Below are positions 26,098 to 33,800 of a stretch of DNA of 64,000 nucleotides, piece by piece; the stretch's first letter is position 1; every line of letters starts with the position of its first letter. Position numbers and translations under genes: made by a program. The stretch is taken from contig NZ_HG322954.1 in assembly GCF_000455325.1 (NCBI RefSeq), positions 1-64,000 of the forward strand, in the 5' to 3' direction. The notes beneath the pieces were generated by a model. The model made no database searches. It had not been told where the DNA came from and was given only the letters and a program-made list of their open reading frames with translations. The stretch is from Mycolicibacterium septicum DSM 44393 (GTDB taxonomy: Bacteria > Actinomycetota > Actinomycetes > Mycobacteriales > Mycobacteriaceae).

Positions 26098-26331
26098 ATG
26101 ACCACCACCGACCACCCGATCGCCCGGCCCGTCATCGAGCTGCTCGGCGACTGGTTTCCGCTGCGCGATGAGCTCTGCGATGTGCGCAGCCAGGACCACC
26201 TCAGCCCCGCCGAGAACGAGAAAGTCCACGACTTGCTCACCGCGCTCGTCGACATTGCCGATGACATCGTCGGCCACCTGGTGCCCGACCACGCCACCCG
26301 CTGCCAAATCACTGGCCGGCCACCGTGCTGA
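26098..26331 (+). CDS. small hypothetical protein
   Basis: 77 residues, acidic and helical (LLGDWFPLRDELCDVRSQDH, then LLTALVDIADDIVGHLVPDH). An AGAAAGG site lies upstream of the ATG. It begins 88 bp after the methyltransferase and its end overlaps the next gene, so it is probably in the same transcript. No family was recognised. Confidence 0.55.
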   Translation: MTTTDHPIARPVIELLGDWFPLRDELCDVRSQDHLSPAENEKVHDLLTALVDIADDIVGHLVPDHATRCQITGRPPC

Positions 26332-26801
26332 GCCCTGCGCGGCCAACGCGCCGCAGATCCCACACCGGAGGGGACGTCGCGCTCCCCGACCGCCGCGGCT
26401 TCGGTGCGATCCTCGACGAGATCCACCACCGCTTCGGCATCGCTCTGCAGTTGCTCGACGCGGGCGGACACCACGTGTTCTTCCAATCCCGGCTGGAGAC
26501 CGGCGACTGGCTCTGGATCAGCGACTACGCCGCCAACATCACTCCCCTGGCCCAACGACTCGCCCTCGAGGCCCACGGCGTCCACGTCGGCTGGCACATC
26601 GCGATCTACCCCACCGACACACGCACCGCGACGGCCGATCCCTTTGTATGGCTGGCCAGCGTCACCCACGAAACCGCGACCGCCGGCCAACTGCCCGACC
26701 TCGTCGCCACCACACTGCGCTCCCTCGCCCGTCACGAACAGCACCACATCGACGCAGCTGGCCGACACCAGGTCAGCGTCGGCATCGACCACTGGAATTG
26801 A
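26325..26801 (+). CDS. hypothetical protein
   Basis: 158 residues. The GTG start overlaps the previous stop by seven bases; an internal GTG before ALPDRRGFG is an alternative. The body has alternating strands and helices (LDEIHHRFGIALQLLDAGGH, DWLWISDYAANITPLAQRLA), with His-rich C-terminal residues (RHEQHHIDAAGRHQ). It resembles small proteins of mycobacterial phages and plasmids in style but no domain was identified. It is the last gene of the island before a long gap. Confidence 0.5.
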   Translation: MLSPARPTRRRSHTGGDVALPDRRGFGAILDEIHHRFGIALQLLDAGGHHVFFQSRLETGDWLWISDYAANITPLAQRLALEAHGVHVGWHIAIYPTDTRTATADPFVWLASVTHETATAGQLPDLVATTLRSLARHEQHHIDAAGRHQVSVGIDHWN

Positions 26802-27260
26802 TGCCCTCGCGCTAACACCACCTCGACAGCCGACCACCCGCAATGGCCGTCTAGGAATTCGGAAAATCATCATTGAGGGGATGTGTCGTATCGCTTCTCT
26901 TCAGGCATTCACTACATGTTGCTATGTGCGGACGAACCCAGCGCACAAGACGGGTCACCGTTGAATCTTGAAGTACCAGTGGCGAAGACTGCAACTGAAT
27001 CGATATGCCCGCAACCAGTTCGCGTCAAATGGTGCGCCTAGAGGTATTCAGCAGGGCAATTGCATGGAATAGACGGGGCAAATCGTCTTCGGCAGTAATG
27101 GTCGCCGCAAGTGGACTGACTGACCTAGTGGCAATTGTATAGAAGTACGTCACATTACAACTTGTAATTTGCTGATACTATTGCACAAATACCTCTATCT
27201 ATATTAAAATGGAGGAATACCGAGAACGCTTTCTCTATTCAAATTCACGAGGAGTTGGAA
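26802..27260. other. 459-bp AT-rich intergenic region before nrdH
   Basis: No gene seen. The last 160 bp are much richer in A/T than the surroundings (TCTATATTAAAATGGAGG and similar), suggesting a promoter or a foreign segment. A palindrome lies at 27154. No tRNA fold was found by eye. Confidence 0.5.
27154..27168. promoter_or_regulatory. palindrome ATTACAA-C-TTGTAAT
   Basis: Perfect 7-bp arms with a one-base spacer, 92 bp upstream of nrdH, in the AT-rich promoter region. A likely repressor site. It does not match the NrdR box pattern as I know it (ACACWATATATWGTGT-like), so another regulator is more probable. Confidence 0.45.
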
Positions 27261-27524
27261 ATGGCCATCACCGTCTACACCAAGCCCGCCTGCGTACAGT
27301 GCAACGCCACCTACAAGGCGCTGGAAAAGCTGGGCGTCGAGTTCGAGAAGGTCGACACCACCGCAGACAGTGACGCGCGCGACTACGTGATGAGCCTGGG
27401 CTACCTTCAGGCGCCCGTCGTGGTGGCCGGCACCGAGCACTGGTCAGGCTTCCGTCCGGATCGGATCAAGGCCCACGTCAAAGATGTGGCATCCGCAGCT
27501 GACGCCACGGTGGTATCCGCATGA
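27261..27524 (+). CDS. nrdH: glutaredoxin-like NrdH redoxin
   Basis: 87-residue thioredoxin-fold protein that donates electrons to class Ib ribonucleotide reductase. The active site is CVQC (KPACVQCNATYKAL) as in NrdH, with the conserved C-terminal GFRPDRI loop (WSGFRPDRIKAH). A GAGGAG ribosome site precedes the ATG. No nrdI/E/F genes follow, so it would serve the host reductase, a cargo gene also common on mycobacteriophages. Its 3' end lies in a 124-bp tandem duplication; the reading frame itself is intact to its stop, which overlaps the next ATG. Confidence 0.9.
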   Translation: MAITVYTKPACVQCNATYKALEKLGVEFEKVDTTADSDARDYVMSLGYLQAPVVVAGTEHWSGFRPDRIKAHVKDVASAADATVVSA

Positions 27525-27682
27525 CTAGCGACACGACCGACCCCTGGTCGCCGGCGCCGAGCACTGGTCAGGCTTCCGTCCGGATCGGATCAAGGCCCAC
27601 GTCAAAGATGTGGCATCCGCAGCTGACGCCACGGTGGTATCCGCATGACTAGCGACACGACCGACCCCTGGTCGCCGGCGCC
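27435..27682 (+). repeat. perfect 124-bp tandem duplication
   Basis: Two adjacent identical 124-bp units (27435-27558 and 27559-27682). Each holds the last 30 codons of nrdH and the first 13 codons of the next gene. The sequences flanking the left edge and the junction share CCGGC-CC, so slippage or unequal exchange at this microhomology probably made it. Perfect identity implies a recent event, or an assembly artefact. Confidence 0.9.
27521..27652 (+). pseudogene. truncated duplicate of the following gene's 5' end
   Basis: Starts with ATG overlapping the nrdH stop (ATGA) and gives MTSDTTDPWSPAP, identical to the start of the next gene. It then runs into the duplicated nrdH 3' end in the wrong frame, stopping after 43 residues. 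It is the debris of the tandem duplication and may lower translation of the intact copy behind it. Confidence 0.75.
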
Positions 27683-28055
27683 GCGTGCGATCGAGCACCA
27701 TGACGAGGCGCTACCGGACACGGAGGTGTTCGCCGACTACGCGGCCGCCACCAACACCTACGCCGGACCGTTCTGCTTCTGCGGCGACTACTTCTGCCCC
27801 GCCAACAACAACCCCACCGCGCGCTGCGTGAACTCCGAAGACTCGTTCAGCTACACCAGTCGATACCCCGAATCCTGGACCGACGACGACATCGACGCCT
27901 ACGAGGCCCAGGAACTCCTCGATTCCCTCGTCAGCGAGGCCCACTACGAAGCGCACAACGACACGCTCCTAGCTGTCGAACGCGTCAACACACTCGGCGC
28001 CGCGCAGGACTCCAACCCATCGCCTGCCACCCGCTCACTTGCCCGGACCGCCTGA
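27645..28055 (+). CDS. Cys-rich hypothetical protein
   Basis: 136 residues, acidic. A cluster FCFCGDYFCPANNNPTARC gives CxCxxxxC-x(9)-C, suitable for zinc binding. The rest is helical and charged (DIDAYEAQELLDSLVSEAHY). Before the duplication its ATG would have overlapped the nrdH stop; now it follows the truncated copy. No family was recognised; small zinc-ribbon proteins like this are common on mycobacterial plasmids and phages. Confidence 0.6.
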   Translation: MTSDTTDPWSPAPRAIEHHDEALPDTEVFADYAAATNTYAGPFCFCGDYFCPANNNPTARCVNSEDSFSYTSRYPESWTDDDIDAYEAQELLDSLVSEAHYEAHNDTLLAVERVNTLGAAQDSNPSPATRSLARTA

Positions 28056-28091
28056 CGGCCACCGCTCGCCGACACCGAAGGAGTTACGACG

Positions 28092-28487
28092 ATGCACCGC
28101 TTGACCATTGAGCGCACCGACCGCCGAACCACGATCAGTGAGCATCCCGACGGTGCCGACGCCAAGTGCGCTCTTGAACGCTACGTCGAGCAGGCCAACT
28201 GCCGAACCGACACGATCCAGATGCACTCGGACTTCAGCAGCTGGCAGCTCATCGCCCTCGGTGGCGGTCGCGTGCACGCGACCGCCACCATCGAACACTT
28301 CGGTGCGGCCGCACCGCGCCATCATCTCGCCGCTGAACTCAAAGTCGTACGCGACAGTGCGCTTGCGGTCGACACGGGCATCGCCGTCGTCGACACGTAC
28401 GAGCGAGCTGCCGTGCAGCGTCAGTGGGACAAGCTCACCGGGGCCTCACGGCACTTTGACCAGGCCACCGCAGGCCGGACGGAATAG
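28092..28487 (+). CDS. hypothetical protein (paralogue of the next gene)
   Basis: 131 residues beginning MHRLTIERTDRRTTISEHPD. The layout of the first 75 residues (short strand, Asp/Ala turn, helix, strand ending IALGGGRVHATATIEHFG) recurs in the next gene, so the two look like an old duplication. GAAGGAG precedes the ATG. Neither has a known domain. Confidence 0.6.
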   Translation: MHRLTIERTDRRTTISEHPDGADAKCALERYVEQANCRTDTIQMHSDFSSWQLIALGGGRVHATATIEHFGAAAPRHHLAAELKVVRDSALAVDTGIAVVDTYERAAVQRQWDKLTGASRHFDQATAGRTE

Positions 28488-28489
28488 CC

Positions 28490-29128
28490 ATGCATCAGCT
28501 CACGGTCGCCGCCGAAACCGGCGCCACCACAACGACGCATCACGACTACGACGACGCGAGTCGCGCGCTGCTGACCCATGCCAAACGCAGCGACACCTAT
28601 CTGCGGCCACTCGTCTCTCCCACGCATGCGGCCCCTGTCCAACGCGCCTGCTTCGAACTCATCAGCCTCGACGCCAGGCGCGGCCGGCCGAACATCGCCG
28701 CCACCGCGTTCATCGAACCTCTCGTTGTGACCGCATCGGGCACCGCTGTCACGCCCTACTACACGGCCGCCGCCGCGTTGCACTGGATCTCCGATGACCA
28801 CCACGCCGGAGCGGCAGCTAGTGACGAAAGGCGCCGCAGCCACCCCGCTCTGGATGCCGCTGCCGCGGTAATCCAATCACCGCTCATGGCCGAAGCGCTG
28901 TGGTGCGAGGCCGCCGCACTCGCCGAGCTACCCGAGGTGCCGGCGCTGCCGGCAAGTGTGCTCTGCGACCTACGCCACATGTTCGTTTCACGCGGGTACC
29001 GACCAGCGTCGGCGGCAGCCTTGGCCGCCGCCGTCCAGCGCCAGCTGGACACGGCCGTTCCTCCAGAACAACTTGCCGTTGCCACGTGGTGGGCAGCCTT
29101 GGTAGCCGCCAGCGCAGCCGCGAGCTGA
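28490..29128 (+). CDS. hypothetical protein (extended paralogue)
   Basis: 212 residues starting MHQLTVAAETGATTTTHHDY. The N-terminal 80 residues follow the previous protein's pattern (FELISLDARRGRPNIAATAF). The extra C-terminal 110 residues are Ala-rich helices (ALDAAAAVIQSPLMAEALWC, AAALAAAVQRQLDTAVPPEQ). It starts two bases after the preceding stop, so the pair is co-translated. Function unknown. Confidence 0.6.
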   Translation: MHQLTVAAETGATTTTHHDYDDASRALLTHAKRSDTYLRPLVSPTHAAPVQRACFELISLDARRGRPNIAATAFIEPLVVTASGTAVTPYYTAAAALHWISDDHHAGAAASDERRRSHPALDAAAAVIQSPLMAEALWCEAAALAELPEVPALPASVLCDLRHMFVSRGYRPASAAALAAAVQRQLDTAVPPEQLAVATWWAALVAASAAAS

Positions 29129-29160
29129 CCTTCGTTGGAGTTCGTCGAGAGGGTCGAGGA

Positions 29161-29502
29161 TCAGCTGGCCGGCGGTGAAGCGACTGGACCGGAATCACCG
29201 AGCCACAGCAGGTATTCGCGGGCGGCAACGTGCGGATGCCCGTGCCCGGTCCTGAGCATGCCGAGTAGCGCGTCGTCTTCAAGCACACGATGTGCCGCGT
29301 CCAAGTTCTCAGTGAAATCGAGTTGAGCGGCCAACTCCCTGGCGAAGTTGTCCACGATCTGGCCCAGCCTCAAGTGGGGTTGTTGTCGCCAGTAGGCGCC
29401 GAGCTCACTCAAGAGTTGATCAATGCGTTCGGGCCGGCGCCCGCCAGGTCCACACGGCGCGAACACGATATCGTCGGCGGGACGTGGTCGTCGAGAGGAC
29501 AT
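29161..29502 (-). CDS. hypothetical protein
   Basis: 113 residues. A core RIDQLLSELGAYWRQQPHLR followed by LGQIVDNFARELAAQLDF resembles the WxxxPxLRLGQ-type segment of small phage and plasmid proteins of unknown function. It is the last gene of a minus-strand group with the HNH protein and an HTH protein upstream. Confidence 0.5.
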   Translation of the reverse strand: MSSRRPRPADDIVFAPCGPGGRRPERIDQLLSELGAYWRQQPHLRLGQIVDNFARELAAQLDFTENLDAAHRVLEDDALLGMLRTGHGHPHVAAREYLLWLGDSGPVASPPAS

Positions 29503-29557
29503 GTTGCTCCTTGCGATTGTGGGTCGATGGAAGTGCTCAACACACTGAGCGACGCTT

Positions 29558-30100
29558 TCAGACTTCGTCAGGGGACAATCGGTTCACGTCGAACAGGCCG
29601 GGTTCCTGCCCTCGCTGCAGTACGTCGTTGATCGCCGCGCGGTCCCAGCCCTGTCGTACGGCCTCACGCAGCGCGACCGAGCGCGCTCTTCGGTCCGCGA
29701 GCCGGTCGCGCCGCAGTCCCGGTCCGGAGCTTCCCCGCCGCGCGCGGGCCATCCAGATCATGTTCTCTTTCTGGTCGCCTTCGTAGACATGTTTGCGGTC
29801 CGCGCTGACTTTGACGCACAACGGGTTGTTGCAACCGTGGAGGCCAAACACTGCCGGTGCCAGCGGTCGACGCAACGCGCGAGCTAGTGCGTACCGGTGC
29901 GGCCGGACGCAGCTGCCGCGCCCGTTGCGGGTGATGTAAAACCGGCCGTAGCCGTCGCCGCCGATCGCCTTCACCCAAATGTCGCAGTCGTCCTCGGACG
30001 GCCCGCGCACCACGCTCGCATCGAAGCGCCGGCACTCCGCGGCGTGCACCTCTTCATCGACCCACAACACAGGTTCCGCGCCAGGCGACCTGCTACTCAC
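29558..30100 (-). CDS. HNH-like endonuclease domain protein
   Basis: 180 residues. The middle has the homing-type HNH layout: CDIWVKAIGGDGYGRFYITR, HRYALARALRRPLAP, then VFGLHGCNNPLCVKVSADRK and HVYEGDQKENM. In active relatives the region reads DHxCxNxxCVNPxHL; here the Asp-His is replaced by LHGC and the following Asn-Pro by Lys-Val, so activity may be weakened. The start overlaps the upstream HTH gene (ATGA), suggesting the HTH protein directs or regulates it. It could be a nuclease of a mobile intein-like or defence type. Confidence 0.6.
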   Translation of the reverse strand: MSSRSPGAEPVLWVDEEVHAAECRRFDASVVRGPSEDDCDIWVKAIGGDGYGRFYITRNGRGSCVRPHRYALARALRRPLAPAVFGLHGCNNPLCVKVSADRKHVYEGDQKENMIWMARARRGSSGPGLRRDRLADRRARSVALREAVRQGWDRAAINDVLQRGQEPGLFDVNRLSPDEV

Positions 30101-30579
30101 GTCGAGCTCGCAACACGCTCGACCGGTGCCGCGTCGGCGATCGCGTGCACCGCGTCCACAACCTCCGGCGCCTGCGGCGCCGATTCAGCCGCTCCCTCTG
30201 CTAGTGCGCGCGGCTGCCCGTCCTCGGTAGGCGCCGGCTGCGATCTGGCCGCCCGGCGCGTGAGCTTTCGGATTTCGGCTTCGGTCAAACCGCACAGCAG
30301 CGCGATCGTCTTCACCGTTTCGCCCCGGGCCCGCATCCGCTGCACGGCATCAATTGCCGTCCTCTCGTGTTCAACCCGCTTGCGATCAGCTTCCACGGCC
30401 ACGGCCGCGATCTGCTTGGTTTCCCACGAGTCCACGTCGGCACGCCTAGTGCGTGCCCGAACGATCACGGCCGCATCCTCAATCGCCTGCCGCTCCCGCT
30501 CAGCTTCCTTCTGCTGAGCTTCAACCAATCTCGCCCGTGCTTCCTTACGCGCCTGCTCCAGCGTCCGCTTGTTGGCCAT
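30097..30579 (-). CDS. HTH/coiled-coil DNA-binding protein
   Basis: 160 residues. The first 75 are a strongly charged helix (EARARLVEAQQKEAERERQA). A helix-turn-helix follows (ARGETVKTIALLCGLTEAEI-RKLTRRA), then an Ala/Pro-rich tail. The ATG MANKRTLEQ is preferred to the longer open frame upstream. It is divergent from the relaxase gene with a C-rich region between, so it may bind there as a transfer-origin accessory or regulator; that is inference. Confidence 0.55.
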   Translation of the reverse strand: MANKRTLEQARKEARARLVEAQQKEAERERQAIEDAAVIVRARTRRADVDSWETKQIAAVAVEADRKRVEHERTAIDAVQRMRARGETVKTIALLCGLTEAEIRKLTRRAARSQPAPTEDGQPRALAEGAAESAPQAPEVVDAVHAIADAAPVERVASST

Positions 30580-30603
30580 GCAGCCCGACCGTAACGCCGC
30601 CGC

Positions 30604-30780
30604 AGCGGCTACACCCACCACTCACCACCAAAATCCCTCACCGCCACCCCGCCAGGTCCACCAGAGCCCAGCCAGACCCACCAATAACCCCTCCATGCCC
30701 ACTCACCACCGCCCGGCCCCCGCCACCGGCCAGCCCGACCGAACCCCGACCCAACCACCAAGCACCACCACGCCCTACAC
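30604..30780 (+). other. C-rich, G-poor strand-asymmetric tract
   Basis: About 175 bp in which the plus strand is dominated by C and A, with few G (for example CACTCACCACCAAAATCCCT). No start codon with a plausible gene reads through it. Such asymmetry is seen at single-strand initiation and transfer regions; it lies immediately before the relaxase gene. Confidence 0.4.
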
Positions 30781-30784
30781 ACCT

Positions 30785-30846
30785 CTTGCATTGTGGATAA
30801 CGATTCGGTAACGAACCCTGCCTTGGTGTAGGGGGCAGGTGGGGGT
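30785..30846 (+). other. candidate transfer-origin region
   Basis: Contains a direct repeat TAACGA-TTCGG-TAACGA and an inverted repeat CCTGCC ... GGCAGG enclosing GGTGTAGGGG. It lies directly upstream of the MobF relaxase, where oriT often sits. The same decamer GGTGTAGGGG occurs before the coupling-protein gene. No nic site can be assigned from sequence alone. Confidence 0.35.
30825..30834 (+). repeat. GGTGTAGGGG motif, first copy
   Basis: Identical decamer to 38510-38519, and close to the arms (GGTGTAGGTA) of the inverted repeat at 37462. All three flank the mobilisation genes. Confidence 0.5.
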
Positions 30847-30898
30847 CAGCTCTCTACGGTGCGGCCATAGGGAGGGCTGCGCAACTTTGACCGTGAGC

Positions 30899-33800
30899 AT
30901 GCACAAGATCAGCAGCGGGGACGGATACCTGTACCTGGTGCGGCAGGTAGCTGCCTCCGACGCCACCCACCGAGGCCGCAGCACCCTGTCCGACTACTAC
31001 TCGGTCAAGGGCGAGGCACCGGGCCAATGGATGGGCAGCGGTCTGGCCGCACTGTCGCAACCGTCGACCGGCCTGGCGATGTCTGAGCAGACCATCACCG
31101 ATGTCTGGACCGTCGCGCCCGGCTCCGAGGTCACCGAAGACCAAATGAAAGCCTTGTTCGGAGAAGGCATACACCCCAACGCCAGCAAGATCACCAAGTA
31201 CCTCACCGCCCGAGGAGCCGGTTCCGGCCCAGCCCAAAAAGCCACCAAACTCGGCGGCAAATTCCGGATCTACGCCGACCCACCGTTCGTAGCCGCCCTG
31301 TCACAGGCCTACCAGGATCACAACGTCGCCGCGGGCCTTTCGCCGTTCACCAAACTCGAACCTGACGTCAAAGCCACCATCAAGACCGAGCTCGCCCGCG
31401 CCTGGTTTGTCGAGGAATACGGCCGCCCGCCCGGCGACGATCGTGAACTGTCCGGCTACATTGCGCGCATTCATCGCCCCGCGAAAGTCGCTGTGGCAGC
31501 GTATGACTTGGCCTGCTCACCGGTGAAGTCATTCAGCGCCATGTGGGCAGTCGCACCGCTGCCGGTGGCGCAAATTCTCGAGGACTGCCACCACGCCGCG
31601 GTCAAAGATGTCCTCGCCGAAATCGAACGATCGGTGGCGCTGACACGCATGGGCACCAACGGCGCCGCCCAGGTCGACACCGAGGGCGTGATCGCGACCG
31701 CCTGGACCCATCGCGACTCACGCGCCGGGGATCCCGACCTGCACACCCACCTGGTAATCAGCGCCAAAGTCTCGACAATCGACCACAACGGCGTACGGCG
31801 CTGGCTGTCACTGGACGGCCAACCGCTGCACCACATGATGGTGTCGCTGTCCGAGCTCTACAACACCCGACTGGAGCACCACACCACCCAACGCTTGGGG
31901 TGGGTGTTCGCCGAAACCGAAGCTCCCGCACGAGGTAAGCGCCCCGTACGCGAGATCGTCGGAGTGCCCACCGAACTGCTGAAAATGTGGTCCTCGCGCC
32001 GCGCCGCGATCGAAACACGCACCGCTGAGCTGGCCAAGGAATTCCAGAACAACCACGGTCGCGAGCCCACCGCGATCGAGTTGTTGGACCTGTCCCAGCA
32101 GGCCACGTTGGAGACCCGCGAAGCCAAACATGACCCGATGTCGCTGGCAGAACAACGCGCCAAATGGCGCACCCAGGCCGTGGAACTTGTCGGCCACCGT
32201 GGCCTGGCCGCGATGTTGCGCGAGGTCAATGCAGCCAAGCCCGAACAAGTGCAAAAAATTGACCAGGAATGGGTGCACTCGGCGGCCGATTCGGTGATCG
32301 CTGTGGTCGCCGAAGGCCGGGCGCACTGGCAGCGCCACCATGTTCTGGCTGAAGCCCAACGCTACGTCCGCACCCGCGGTTACGCCGCGATCGCCCCATC
32401 TGATTTGGTTGAACGCATCACCGAAACCGCCCTCTCGGAGCCGTTTTCGGTGCCGCACGCCCGCGTCGGTGACACCGATGTTGGCGAGCCCAAGCTGCTG
32501 CGCCGCCGCGACGGCACCAGCGTGTATCACCGACACGGCAGAGACCAATTCACATCGAAGGAAATGCGTGCGGCCGAGCAACGCATCATCACCGCCGCCC
32601 GCGCTACCGGGTCGCGCCGCGCCAGCCAAACCGACATCGACCTGGCGCTAGCCGACTCAGCCGCGCGCGGCAAACCCCTCAACGCCGGCCAACAAGCCCT
32701 CGTGCAGGAAATGGCCGCCGGAGACCGCCAACTCATACTGGCCTTGGCCCCCGCCGGGTCCGGAAAAACCACCGCGATGGCCGCACTCTCGCACGCCTGG
32801 CGCTCCTCAGGTGGCAACGTGATCGGGTTAGCCCCCACCGCCGTAGCCGCCATCGAACTGGCCGCAGACTTGAACGCCGAGACAGACACAGTCGCCAAAT
32901 ACGTGCACACGGTCGCTGGTGAAACGCTCCGAAACGGCGCCGCACCCAAACGTGGGCGCCGGCCCAGTTTTTCCGCCGCGCTTTCCGCGGCGTACCAACA
33001 ACACAATGCGGAGGCTGGCCGCGACCGCCACGCGGCGCTGCCCGACGAAGTCAAAGCAGCCATCAAAGCCCGCGTCCAGGCCGAGTACCGCGACTCGGAG
33101 CCCCGTGTTCCGTCCTGGTTTCACAAGATCAACGCCAAGACCATGATCATCATCGACGAGGTCGGCAAAGCCGGAACCCTCGATCTTGACGCGGTGATCG
33201 CCCACGCTCAAGCCAAAGGCGCCTGCATTCGGACCGTCGGCGATGACGGCCAGCTCGCTTCACCTTCGGCCGGTGGCGTCCTACGTGACATCGCCCACGA
33301 AACCGACACGCTCACGCTGTCCGAGTTGGTGCGCTTCCGCAGTGAATCCGAAGCCGCAGCGACCCTGGCACTGCGCGCCGGAGACCCCGCCGCGCTCGGC
33401 TTCTACATCGACCATCACCGCGTGCACGTCGGGGCAGACAGCACCGCCGCCGATATGGCCTATAGCGCCTGGCGATCCGACATGAAAGCCGGCCGCGACA
33501 GCCTATTGTTGGCGCCGACGAACGAGGTCGTCGACGAGCTCAACGCCCGCGCACGCCGTGACCGGCTCGCCGACGCGGGTATCACCCGCATTGGCCGCGA
33601 GGCGATCTTGTCCGACGGGCTGGCCGCCTCGGCCGGTGACATCATCAAGACCCGCAAGAACAGTCGCTGGCTGAGCATCGGACCACGCGACTTCGTGCGC
33701 AACGGCTACCGGTACCGCATCGAACGCATCTGCACCGACGGCTCCCTGGTCGTCACTCACCTCGGCAGCAAGAAGCGCTTGACCCTGCCCGCCGACTACG

